64,000 nucleotides of DNA, from the NCBI RefSeq assembly GCF_030272615.1, contig NC_081413.1:102820239-102884238 (forward strand), in the 5' to 3' direction. The notes beneath the pieces are model-generated. The model was not told where the DNA came from and made no database searches. It was given only the letters and a program-made list of their open reading frames with translations. Shown piece after piece: positions 12,058 through 23,032 of this stretch; the stretch's first letter is position 1; every line of letters begins with the position of its first letter. A program made the translations under genes and the position numbers. This DNA is from Cryptomeria japonica. Its lineage: Eukaryota; Streptophyta; Pinopsida; Cupressales; Cupressaceae.

Positions 12058-15000
12058 ATGGAAGCGGGATCATCTTCTATTCCAGTTTTTGTTGTAAACC
12101 CAACTATTGTAGAGGTCAAGGACTACCCTAGGCCAATTTTCAAGTGACATCCACATGTGGCTACCCTGGAAGATTCGGTTGGAGTGTTTTCTCGCGTTCC
12201 AGAGGGAGTTGTGTATATAGAAGATGTTAGGGATTATATTCATTGTCATATTGAGGACTTGGGAACTTCAGAAATTAAGGGAATGTATATGAGTGAGCTA
12301 ATGGGAGAATCTGGAAAGATCAAACTGACATATAAATGTATTCAAGACCTAGGGTTTACTGACATTCTAGATATTATAGAGTTTGAGGATGAGATAATCA
12401 GATATGTACTGAGTAGAGTACATAGGGAATTCATATGGCTAAACAAACCTTACAAAATCATGAAGGAAGCCATTCAGGCAATTACTGGTTTGCCATTGGT
12501 AGGGAAACATCCAAACAAGAAAGTTTCAAATGATTTCATGATGACAATCACCGGTGCTACATCTAACAGAAGATCCATGAAAGTGAGTACTATCACCGAC
12601 ACAAAAATAAAATTTGGTAGCATGATTATTGGATAAAAGGTAACTCAATCAAACCAACTAAATTCTATTTCTAGTTCATGCATTTTGGCTGCATACAAAA
12701 TGATGAGAGATAATGTAAAGTTAGATCTATGTGGTTGGATGCTTGATGAGTTGTTAATAAACTTAGGGAAGATTAAGGGTGAGAAGAAGGGTACTTTCTA
12801 GTATGGAAACTTGTTGGTTTGCCTAATGTTATATTGTCTGAATGATACACCCAATTCTGGCAAGAGGCAATGGGCTTTTGACATTCTAGTAGGAAGACAA
12901 TTGAAATAGTCAATTGCTGCATTAGGAAGCCAGAGAGATGACAAGATATGGGGGTACGTTAAGGTATTTCAAAAATCTATGAGGTCTAGGGTAAGGGTAC
13001 TTGAGCATATTATAGAAAAATATTCTACCGACATATGCTTCATGATAAAGAAGGATGAGACTCTCATGGAAGCAGTTAAGCCCTGAAAGATTTGGATTGA
13101 AGAAATGGGCTATGAGGTAGATGCACAAATTCTTGATGCCTATGCAAAAATTCTAATTGATGCACCAATAGATGAGGCAGAGAAACCCTATGGTACAACA
13201 CAACAAAAGACTCAAGAGGTTGAAACAGAGTTCAACCAGAAGAAAAGATAGAAACAGGAAGGAAAATCAAGTAAGTTTGTGCAGAAGGTCTCAAAGGACA
13301 TCAAGGCACTAATTGATGTTGTCCTAGAGAAAGGCAAAAAGAGGAAGGATACAAAAGTTCATATTGAACATGTTACTATAGAATTTGAATCAAAGGATGA
13401 CACACTATTAGCATTTAAGAGGGTTGTTAGGAAGAAACCAGAGGAAACAAAGGTAGAAGCAAAGAAGCAACCGGTTAGAAAGGTCAAAATCAGGCTAGTG
13501 ACATAGAAGTAAGAGCCTAAAGTTGCATCCGGTACTACCAAGAGGAAGAAGAAGAGTGACATCAACTTAGCACTTGAAATTGGTAATGTAACTATCATAC
13601 CACCCAAAACTTGTGCATAAATTATAGATGAGATCACTAAAGATGGCATTTTGAAGAATGTTAAATTTTATTATGAAAACTTAGAGGATGATGAATAGAG
13701 AGAGGTAGAAGAAGTAGTCCTATTATACTTGGATATCTATAAGAAAGCCTTAATAGAGATAGAAAATCAAATACTGGCTTAGTTATATAACATGTTGGAT
13801 GCTAGAAGATTATCAGCTATGCAAGAGGATAAACACATTAAAATTCAAGAACTATTATCTATCTATGTTACTATAGCTCTTGATGAAATGGAAAAGACAC
13901 TTGAGGTAGAAGAATTTTTTTTTTCAATAGTAGACATAGGATAACTAGCCTGATGCTAGGGAGAGTGAATGAAGTAATAAAGGAAACTCCAAAAGCATGG
14001 ATTAAATTTTTGGCAGAACATAGAGGATTCTTTACTTCATCAAAAACTAAGACAGACACTGTAGATACCCCAGTTGAAGGAAAAGGAAAGGGGATTATGG
14101 GTACTTCACCCTCAGTTTTGAGAAATATTAAGATAGTGGAAATTAAGCCACTGGTAAATACAGATGTATAGACAAATACTGAGATGCCTGTTAATACTGA
14201 GAATGAACAAGCTAACATTGTACAAGATACTAATATTGAGGACAATTGTCCTCCAGATACAAATGTATAGGTTGGGGGTATTGTTCTTATAGAGGAACTG
14301 ATAGTTACATGGACTTCACCAAGTGGCAAAGCCACTAGTGGAAGCGAGGAGGTTATAAAGGATAAAACATCAGAGGAGAAACACAAGGGAATCCAACAAG
14401 GAACCACTTGTTGGTCCATCATTATTGACAATTGACACTTCTCAGGTAGAAAAGAAAACCATCATAAAGATGAGTCCCACTGAACTAATGATGATGGCTA
14501 CTCAAAAATTGATGAAGGAGGGATCCACAGACAAGGGAGTTATAGATCAATCAATCACTGTTCTACATAGATTGGTCCGAGAGTGTAAGATTGAGAATGA
14601 AGTGAGCCCATCCGGAAAGCTTAAGGCAATCACTGAGCACATATCAAAAGACTTTAAATCCTTACAAAAAATCTCAAAGTGACAAGCACTAGAAATATTT
14701 ACTCAGGCTAAGAGAGCTGCTTTTGATTAGATAATTGAAATAGAGAAGAAAAATATTGAGGAGAAGCTAATCCTAATAGAAAATTCTATGAAATAATGTA
14801 CAAATATATATAGGGTATGTTGTAATATTGAAATACTTACAACAAATGTAGATAAAAAGATAAAGGAGATTCAGGAGAAAATTGCAAGTATTGCTAACTC
14901 TTTTGATGAATTAATTTCATTGGCTACATCAATTGATGGTCAAATTTTGATTTTGGAGAACCAAATTTTTGCTCTTGAAAAGGAAAGAGATAAAATAATT

Positions 15001-15246
15001 TGAAGAGCCAGAAGTCTAAGAGGCTTGGTGAGTCCACAATTGGATTCATTCTGTGTACACAAGAAAGAATGCATGGATATGGTGGGAAAGCCCACACTGA
15101 TAGAGGTAAATGAGACATAATCTCTTGCACATTTATTGAGTGGACTTGTATCTATTTCTAGCAGATTCAAAACTGGCTAGGATACTTATGTGGAGTTATT
15201 GGAGAAGGTTTATCCAGAAATTTTGAAGTTGGTCAAGCTCTGGTAA
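12058..15246 (+). pseudogene. A2 unknown long ORF in place of pol (about 1060 codons, decayed)
   Basis: From ATG 12058 (MEAGSSSIPVF) the same frame runs to about 13940, shifts near a T9-10 run at 13915-13925, and shifts back near 14400. It then ends at TAA 15244-15246. Most of the interrupting stops (12145, 12796, 12907, 13084 and 13249, among others) are TAG or TGA at positions that would read CAG or CGA. The N-terminal 350 residues look globular, with an AIQAITGLP motif near 12472 and a DELLINLGKI...GTF segment near 12745-12800. The middle is Lys-rich and hydrophilic; the C-terminal third is coiled-coil-like (near 14700-15000). It loosely resembles the proteins annotated in plants as putative plant transposon protein, but I cannot assign a family or function. 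No catalytic motif is visible. Confidence 0.7.
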
Positions 15247-15517
15247 GATATTCTTGGGGATATTCATTGTACAGTTCTTATTCTTTGACATTCTTTTTAC
15301 AATTTTTAAATGGCATTTATGTCAAAAGGGGAGTAGTATAGATGTGAAATAATAAAAGAGTTGTATACATTAGGGGGAGTTATGGAGTTTTGGTGTTTTT
15401 GGAGATATTGAGTACTTTGCATATTCAGCTCAGGGGGAGCAGGGCAGGATGAAACCGACGGATGAAACCTTGACCAATTTTCACATGAGTGTTGCCATCA
15501 ATGCCAAAGGGGGAGAT
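15247..15517 (+). promoter_or_regulatory. A2 3' tail with four purine tracts
   Basis: Purine-rich tracts occur at about 15327-15337 (AAAAGGGGAG), 15371-15378 (AGGGGGAG), 15432-15440 (AGGGGGAGC) and 15506-15516 (AAAGGGGGAGA). Only the last is adjacent to the LTR and so is the expected plus-strand primer. The others repeat the same core. Confidence 0.8.
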
Positions 15518-16433
15518 TGTTGGCAATTGACACTCTATTGGTTTATTTCACTATGTTGTCATTGATGGCAACATGATTTTGTGTTTCGGCTTCATATGGT
15601 GTACCGATAGGCACTTCACATATTCTACATCAGCACCAACACCGAAAGGACAGATGATTTCTTTGGTCATCGACAATGCAGGCTGACATGGTATAGTAAA
15701 GGTTATTGGTATTGGAAGCCGACATGTCTTGGATCCAGCATCGACAAGTTATTTTATTGTTCATACATCTATGTTATCTGGCTGACATGTAATTTGATAT
15801 TGTATATATCTTTATAAGATGACATAAGGCATAAAAAGTTGTATAGGGTATATAGATCAGTTAAGATTAGATCATTTTGATATAGAGAGATGGATATGCG
15901 AATGTAATATGATGCAAAATTATTCAGAGAGATTATGTCTGTGAGTAAATTATTGTAAGGTTTATTCTAGTAAAGGGGTTTAGGGTTTTAGACCAGAACA
16001 AACAAAGCTTAAACCAAAACTTTATTCTGGTATAAGAGATGCTATCTTTTGCAGTTCAACACTTCTCTAGATTTTAGTCTAGAATTTTATGTAGTTAGTG
16101 AGGCTCATATTATGATTGAGCAATGTTCTCTAGGCTGTAAGCCTTCTTGCAAGTGTAGGCCCCTCATATTTTGTAATATCTCTTCATATGGCCAGTGGAT
16201 TGATATTGTGGGTCACAAATCCCACCATGGTTTTTCATCTTTGAGGTTTTCCATGTATAAATCTCTGTGTTATGATTCTCATTTATGTGTTTGGCTTATT
16301 GGTTTATTTACTTCTTTAAATTCTGTATGTATCGGTATATCGATTGGTGTATGAATGTTTTAATAAAGATAAAATTTACAGATCCGATATAACACTGATT
16401 CACCCCCCCTCTCAGTGTTATTGGTTTCCAACA
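15518..16433 (+). repeat. 3' LTR of A2
   Basis: TGTTGGCAAT...CCAACA, then CTTAG at 16434-16438. Confidence 0.93.
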
Positions 16434-16438
16434 CTTAG
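16434..16438. repeat. Target-site duplication of A2 (right)
   Basis: CTTAG, identical to 9568-9572. Confidence 0.9.
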
Positions 16439-17014
16439 GGCCACCTTAAGTGGGAGGACAGGGGTGCCAAACCCCTGTCCTAGGGGAGAAAGGGGTGCCA
16501 CACCCCTATCCTAGGGGAGAAAGGGGTGCCACACCCCTTTCCTACCATATTTTGGGGCTTGGTCAAGGTCCTGAGGTGACATTAGGGCTGAGATGGGAGG
16601 ATGTTCAAAATGAAGGTGCAGAGAGGGGTCTCAATCGAGTAGGAAGATGCAGTCGCAAAGGTGAAGGCCTAAAATACAGTCAAAACTACAAGGGTCATAA
16701 TTTTATGATGCTATAGGTATGTAAAAATTTACAGAGTGTATTCTCTACAAACTGGGAGACCTCCTTTAATGGAGTGGAAAATGCTACTGATTATGACCAC
16801 TCAAATGGAACCTTTATTGAAAAATTTAAGAATTAATGGCCAAGATGAATCAGTATCTAGACACTTTTAATATCATAGTGGAAGGGTGAGGAATAATACA
16901 CCCCCAAGACACTCACCATACATCTCCTAGGAAAATGAGCCAATTGAGGAGCAATTCTCTTTGGTTCAACTTCTGGAAAAAGGCAAAAAAATGGGCACAC
17001 CCTAGGGTGTGACA
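16439..17014 (-). repeat. F LTR, proximal part
   Basis: On the minus strand this is the first 576 bp of the F LTR, beginning TGTCACACCC at 17014. An internal short palindrome, CACACCCTAGGGTGTG, sits at the very start. The expected right-hand target duplication of F is 17015-17019 (GGGTT on the plus strand). Confidence 0.6.
16453..16544. repeat. Three tandem 30-31-bp units in the F LTR
   Basis: Three copies of a unit whose core is AAAGGGGTGCCACACCCCT, the first copy more diverged. Each core is itself a near palindrome (GGGGTG...CACCCC). Confidence 0.85.
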
Positions 17015-17420
17015 GGGTTCTTTGAGCTGAAGGAGTATCAAGATGTGGGCTATGGTATTATTAGTGACATTTTGACCCTAGAAGATTCTAACTATTATAT
17101 TTTTATATGGCCAAAATTTATCGAAAACAAATGGGGTTTGAAAGGATCCTAACAACCATGAGGATTTGAAAATATCATTTAAATAGTTCTCTTTCTGGAT
17201 TATTTCAAATTGTTTTCTTACTTTTCGTTGTGCCTAATGTAATATTTTCAACTATCAAACACCCAAAGCATAGAAAAAACAAAGTAAAAAATAGTCAAGT
17301 CTTGTTAGAAATCTTTCAACCTCAAACACAATCTGAAACCTCAAAGGAAAAATATTACAACATCTAGTGTCAACAATGACCAATCAAGCAAACATAATGG
17401 AATGACATTATACATTTTTT
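17015..17420 (+). other. B sequence upstream of the conserved ORF
   Basis: The first 130 bp read as protein-like (for example YGIISDILTLEDSNYYIF), then the frame decays into AT-rich sequence. Similarity to C begins near 17260. No domain recognised. Confidence 0.35.
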
Positions 17421-19247
17421 AGGGAAGGTGAAGAATTCATCCCTTCCATTCCTATTCCATCATCATCCATATAAAGTTTAGCTCAAGAAATTAAGACTTT
17501 GCAACAAATAATGATACATGACTAGTCCAAACAACCATAGGGATTGGTTAGAAAAAATGATGAGGGTAGTGGTAGCCACGATACCTCTAATCAAAAGGGA
17601 ATCATTATCATGCCAACATTCATTCTCCAATAAAATTGCTCCTACTTCAGTTCAGCCAATATTAGAGTCATATCAACCTTATTTTCTTATCGGACCATGC
17701 CAGCCTATCAATCACATCAACCCAACAATCAAACCCCTTTCAACCAAAATCAAACCCCATTCAACCAAATCCAAAATCAAAATCCAACCATGTCAAATCC
17801 TCAAAACAATTCATATGATCATCCAAAAAAGATTCTCAAAAGAACTTTGCAAGTCATAATTTCCAAGCAAGATCAAAATCATATACCAGTGTCTAGCAAG
17901 GGCTTGTCCTTTCATGAAGAAGTTGACCCTCAAGTAGCCTCCATATCTTCCACCATTTCATCATCCCCTCAAGTCACACAAGAGCAGTCCACACCATCTC
18001 TATCCAATAACACAATCTCCCAAGGGGTATCCATAGTACAAATCCAATCTAATCCAAGTCATGATGTTAATCCCTTCTATGTTTCAGAAATTCAAGATCC
18101 AATGCCAGCATATATTCCATTTCCAAGAAAACCCACTTTAGAGAGTCTCATTCAAAATCCTTTCTCATGAGGCCAAAAGTGTTGAAACCTTCCAAGAATC
18201 TCCCATGTATATCCAAACTCCTTCCCCATGTCAAGAAGATAATCCAAAATTAGAAGAAATGAGTCATGAAATAAATTAAGATGAAGAACAAACCTCCCAT
18301 CCTACCCAATTTTTTATCAAGATCCCACCTATCAATAATCTTATGATTATCCCCTCATTCTTTTCTATTCCACTCATAATGATACCCTTTTATCTCAAGA
18401 GAAAAGTGTCCTTTTGAGTCCCATCCAACATCCACCTCCTAAGAAAGATTAGGAATTCCCTTCCATCCTTCCTAATAATCCATTTCCAAGTCAAGATCAA
18501 AGTATCCCTTCACCTTCATGTCCTAAAAAAGATATTATTATTTCTCTACATCCTTATCAAGAGCCCTCTATCCCTTCATCTCCATGTCATAATCCCCCAT
18601 GTCCCTCATAAGAATTTCTCTTACCAAATGAGCCTATCATTTCTCCTAGTCCCCCTCATGATCCCAATGCCTCTACAAAAGTTGTTCATGAACCCCTTAT
18701 CAATGAAATTACCAATCCAAATCATACTACATTGGGTAACTTGTCAATGGTTATATGTGCCCCATCATCAAATACCAATGTAGTGATAGAAACAAGCATA
18801 AAACCAACCAAAAATTCTAATATGGAACCATCACTATCAGAATAGGATGATGTGGTGACATAAATAGGCCTAGCACCAATAGGATATTTAGACGTCGAAG
18901 GAATAAATTTCCTTATCCTAGAAATGAGAGGTTGCTCCATCATATAACAATATCATAATCAAGTGTGTATAATATTGGAAACACCTCACACAAAAGAAAG
19001 TAATAAATGGTCTCTTATACATACGCACTCGATAGATTGGGGGTAGGAAGATCTACCACAACTTGATTGGTTTGAAAATAATGAGGCTATATCAGAAAGA
19101 GTACATGAAATATACCCAACTGAATCTTTGTTTCCTATAGAAAAAGAAAGGTTTATCCAACTCTTCAAATACAGACCAATGAACTACTTGCACAAAACTC
19201 ATATTGGTCCTATGAACAACATGTACCTAAAAAGATATTACATCTAG
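17421..19247 (+). pseudogene. B unknown Pro/Ser/Asn-rich ORF with conserved C-terminal block
   Basis: A long frame-shifted coding region without a clear start. The N-terminal part has EFIPSIPIP and a coiled-coil-like SLAQEIKTLQQ. It is followed by NQTPFN repeats (near 17730-17790), a long Pro/Ser/Gln-rich stretch, and a structured C-terminus of about 100 residues ending near 19247. That C-terminal block has EDLPQLDWFENNEAI, SLFPIEKERFIQLFK and RPMNYLHKT, and the corresponding block survives in C near 62830-63060. The frame is broken by several stops and at least two shifts. I recognise no family. Position between LTRs suggests a gag-like structural protein, but no zinc knuckle is visible. It could instead be an extra ORF retained from a Tat-type ancestor. 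Confidence 0.6.
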
Positions 19248-21996
19248 GGGATGGGTCATTTACATTTTTAGTTCTGCATTGCATTGCATATCTCCATTGC
19301 ACAACATATAGCTGCATATCATTACTACTTTCTCATATAGTTGCATCAATTAAAATAAGGCAATTGTCAAAATTTATCATCTGTTGCACTCAAGAGAAGC
19401 AAGGGTCATCTCATTTCTTAGATATTCGGACAAGAATTTTTTGATATCCTTAGGTCATTCATCTTCATAATCACCCTATGATGATGCTTTGTTAACCCAA
19501 AGTCTATCAATTACTATATCTCACACATTAATCAATTACTCTAATTCATTCCAGACACCTAGTTCGTCATATGACTAGTGAGAAATGTAAAATTTTGCTA
19601 CAGTGCTGCTGTAATTGTCACACTCAGGTAGGTTTCATTATTTACAAGGCAATGCAAGAAAAGAAGACAGAAAAAGAAAAGAAAATAACTATGCCTAATC
19701 ATAATATCAAGGTAAAATAGAATTTAAATGATATATAATTGAAATATCATGCATACAAGTGCAATAAATCTTGGCTATGGGAACATGTGAGTAACTCCAT
19801 CAGGGCTATGGATGACTACTAGCAATGGAGAAATATTTGAGAGATTATAGTGTATAACCTCTTCAAATCCCTCAAAGCTTGCTGGCAGTGAGGCTCTTTC
19901 TAGGATGCTTTTGAAGTTGAATAACTCATTTAGCTAGTCATATAGGATTCCAAGGATCTTTTATGAACACAAGAGTTGGAATATCAAAGTTTCAAGAATC
20001 AGTGGGGATTTTTTTTACGTCTCCATTTACAAATCCTAGTCATTAAGTGTATTAAGTTGAACATTCCAAGGGTTCTTGAGAATCAAATGATCACTTATCT
20101 TTGAAATATTTTGCACCTACAATCAATTGGTATATTACATGTGATAAACAAACACAATTATCTTTCTTCAGATAGGAAATGCACTTTCATTTCACATACT
20201 GCTATACACTCATGTCAAAAATCTCATTATCTTCACAAGCATTCTGTTAGTCATCATATCATAATAGGTTTGCATATTGGGGGCATAGCTGAAAAAATCC
20301 AAAAAATCATATAATGTCTTGAAAAACCCCTAAAAATTAGATAAAGTCCTAAAAACTATCCAACTACGATCTTGAAAAAAACATCGATAAAATTTGAAAA
20401 TCCAAACAAATCACAAAAATAAAAAATCCAAAAACATTTTCAAAACATAAAAAATCAAAACATCACAAGAAAGTCCTGAAAAAATCTTAAAAATTACAAA
20501 AAGTCATGAAAAACTTAAACATCGGAAAACAACAAAATCAAAACAAAAACACCCAAATACGATCTTGAGAAAATCAATCAAAAACATTCATAATATGATC
20601 CACAAAATCCAAAAACATCAAAAAATCAATCAGTTTGAAAACGTGCAATAAAATGTCTCACAAGAAAAAAATACCCTAGCAAATATCCAGCAAATGCTTG
20701 CATGAAGTTAAACAAAGGATATAACTATCTTATCAAACATTTACAACCAATTTGATCAATATGTCTTATCAATAGAATCAATATCTAAATCAACCTGATC
20801 AAAATCATGTCTTAGACAAAAGAGGATACACTCGAAACCAAACAGGTGAGTCTTAAATGAGGTCCCAAAGTTTCTGAAATGAGATATTCTCAACCATCAC
20901 ATCAAACAATCAAAGAAAAGACACAGTCAGTACAACTATTGAGTTTTGTCTAATTTGGTTTTTATCTTTTATTAATTGACAAAGATCATGTTTCTATGCT
21001 ACTCAAGGATGTCCAAAACTGAATAGAGGAGTCGTGATGGGCATGATCCTTTTCTTTGTTTGTTGTTCATGGTGTGAACCAATGAAAATTTGAGGCAATG
21101 GTGTTTTGGGTTTCTATGATAAGTACATTCTCTCTATGAATGCCACACATACCTCGACTCCTAGCATCATTCCCAGAATGGAGGGTTCACTCCTTGTCCT
21201 GCTACATTTTTGTTTATTGCAATGGGATATCTTTACATCTTGGTTCCTTATACCATGATGCACAAAGATCCATTGATACATAATAAGGCTCAGTGATTAA
21301 TATGTGTTGCACTATGAATAAGGACAGAAAATATCTTTAATCATCAATCATATCATTTCATTTTCTCATCTCATCATGGTTATTCTATCTCAAAGATCAT
21401 AATCTCATCTAACATATTCTACTCTCAATTATTTCATTTCAATTTCTACTCACATCTTTCTCATTCCATATCAAATTGTTTTCTTACATCAACTATCCTA
21501 TCCATCAATCAATTATATTCCCTAACATTATTCACTTCTTACTAATCACTCTTCACTTTCATCATATTTTATCTATCATCCAACTTTCACCTATCAGTTG
21601 TCTTATACAAGATGTGTCCTTCCTGAAACTAGACGTGATCATCTATACTCGGCTTATATAGGATATATCCTTCTAGAAACTAAACGTTTTGATCATCTTT
21701 GTCTCATACAGGGTGTGTCCTTCTTGAAACCCAACTTGATCTTTATCCATCAATCTAATCAATCCAATCAATCTACAAATTGCTCCAATATTTTCTTATA
21801 TTCAATCAAACCCATTCATGTCATCAAATAACTATTATTCTATCTGATATTCTTCTTTTTTCAAGAGATCATTCATGATTTCAATGCACACAAACAATCT
21901 CTTTAGGGGGCATATTTACACCCTAAGCATCACTGGGGCATACTGGGGCAAAAAAAAATCATTTTCTTTGAAACAACATTGTTTCGACATTTTCTC
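19248..21996 (+). other. B non-coding 3' tail, A/C-rich in part
   Basis: No ORF of substance. 19248-20060 is similar to 63098-64000 in C. 20290-20640 is an A-rich low-complexity run in which CAAAAA, AAAATC and CCAAAAAC words recur. 21590-21760 holds a three-copy tandem repeat. Just before the LTR, G-runs appear (CTTTAGGGGGC, ACTGGGGCAT), a composition typical of sequence ahead of a gypsy polypurine tract. Confidence 0.6.
21606..21755. repeat. Three tandem 50-bp units
   Basis: The word TGTCCTTC(C/T)TGAAAC, or close variants, recurs at about 21615, 21665 and 21715, giving an exact 50-bp spacing. Confidence 0.75.
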
Positions 21997-22009
21997 AAAG
22001 AGGGGCAAA
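21997..22009 (+). promoter_or_regulatory. B polypurine tract
   Basis: AAAGAGGGGCAAA lies immediately before TGTAGACACC. It is the expected plus-strand primer of an element whose 3' LTR starts at 22010. Confidence 0.7.
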
Positions 22010-23032
22010 TGTAGACACCTAAAAATGTCTCATTGATCATGCACTAATTAATCATCCTTTTAGTTAAATAATTATTTAATTATTTAATTAAGCTAATTAT
22101 CTTATTTCTTCTGAACTAACTCAATCATCTTTTTCTACATTGTTAATCATCTAATTTCTACTTCTTAATTAATTAATCATTTAACCCTTCTTCAAATATT
22201 AATTATTTAATTAATTATGATTTATTCCTTAATTAAATAATCATCATTATTTAATTAATTCCATTTCTAACGATTAAATAATTTCATTTAAATTAATTAA
22301 TTAATTAATTAATTAATTCTTCCAATTTCCCAAATTTGAATTTCATCAAATTTCAATCAAATTTGCATTTCAATTTCAGCATTCGAAAATCAAAATGAAA
22401 ATGAATTTCAATTTCAAAATTGTACAACACATGTTGAAAATCCTAACTAGTACAACAAATCAGTTAACTCTCCAATCTCGCCTTTTCACTCTCAATCACC
22501 TTTTCCAGTAATCAATGAAATTAGTCATCTCCCTAGTTAACTTAGTTTACCAATCAATCAAGTCAAATATCAATCAATCTTGTTAATAGATCAATCAATT
22601 GAGTTAATAGATCAATCAATCCACTTAAGTGATCAATCAAAATTAGTGAACTATCAATCAACATTCCAGTTCCAAATCTCATCCCATCTCACCAAAAACT
22701 CTATAAAAGAAAGCCTCATTCTCAATTTCAAATCCGAATCACTCTCTTTAAAATAATTGTGTCTTTCTTATGTAGGAATCCTAATGCAACACCTGAGAGC
22801 CACCTATCACACAATTTGGAGAAGAACAATGGAAGCCATGATGCAAAATAGGGAGTTTGATTAGATTAATTATTCAATTCTTGCATCTAATTTCTATTGA
22901 TTTATCTTTGAGTTTTCTTAATTAGTTAAGGAATTCATGATTGTCCTTATTTCCTAATTAGCATTAATGATTTTAAACATGAAAGTAGTTGTAACTGTGG
23001 AAATTTTTTTAAGGAGAATTTTAGATTGCGAA
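22010..23032 (+). repeat. LTR shared by B (as 3' LTR) and D (as 5' LTR)
   Basis: Starts TGTAGACACCTAAAAATG like the LTR at 33559 and remains alignable to it to about 23032, where GATTGCGAATTTTGG matches AGTGCGACATTTTGG at the end of the C LTR. A purine tract precedes it and a decayed primer-site-like TTTTGGAGAAGG follows it, so it reads as a 3' LTR on one side and a 5' LTR on the other. The first 300 bp are TTAATTAA-rich. The exact right end is uncertain because of decay. Confidence 0.7.
22702..22708 (+). promoter_or_regulatory. TATA-like box in the 22010 LTR
   Basis: TATAAAA within CTCTATAAAAGAAAGC. The aligned site in the C LTR is TATAAAT at 34514, so the position is conserved. Confidence 0.6.

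Larger units (their letters stand above)
9573..16433 (+). mobile_element. Element A2: non-autonomous Copia-type LTR element with an unknown ORF instead of pol
   Basis: LTRs of 924 and 916 bp (TGTTGGCAAT...CCAACA) flank a 5.0-kb internal region with the same primer site as A1 and the purine tract AAAGGGGGAGA. CTTAG duplications flank the whole. The internal region encodes the C-terminal part of a Copia-type gag (coiled coil and zinc knuckles) and then a long unknown ORF. I see no protease, integrase, RT or RNase H in any frame. The bases around the purine tract and LTR start are almost identical to those of A1, so enzymes of an A1-like Copia element probably mobilised it. It interrupts the LTR of F. 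Confidence 0.9.
1..17014 (-). mobile_element. Element F: minus-strand gypsy-like LTR element, partial, interrupted by A1 and A2
   Basis: Read on the minus strand, an LTR begins TGTCACACCC at 17014 and ends in CA at 8597-8596, followed directly by a TTTTGGTGAACCCGATGT primer-site-like sequence. Removing the A2 insertion and one copy of its target duplication leaves an LTR of about 1.55 kb. The internal region then runs leftwards through 8577-7427 and, across the Copia insertion A1, through 75-1 and out of the window. The primer-site sequence closely resembles that after the LTR of element C, so F is probably a relative of the Tat-type group. No pol domain is visible here because only the leader end is in the window. 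Its far LTR and target duplication lie outside. Confidence 0.65.
17015..23032 (+). mobile_element. Element B: pol-less LTR element, 3' part
   Basis: Plus-strand element whose left side is cut off by F. It contains an unknown Pro/Ser/Asn-rich ORF (17421-19247), about 2.7 kb of non-coding tail, a purine tract at 21997-22009 and an LTR beginning TGTAGACACC at 22010. The ORF and the first part of the tail match element C (37620-38979 plus 62678-64000), so B and C belong to one family. The tail between ORF and LTR holds no pol domain, so B is non-autonomous. The LTR matches that of C and is followed by what looks like element D. Confidence 0.75.

Noticed and set aside
20290-20640. A-rich region as a poly(A) tail of a retroposon
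   Set aside because: Interspersed with C and T in repeated words, no target duplication or upstream LINE/SINE body; low-complexity tail of B.
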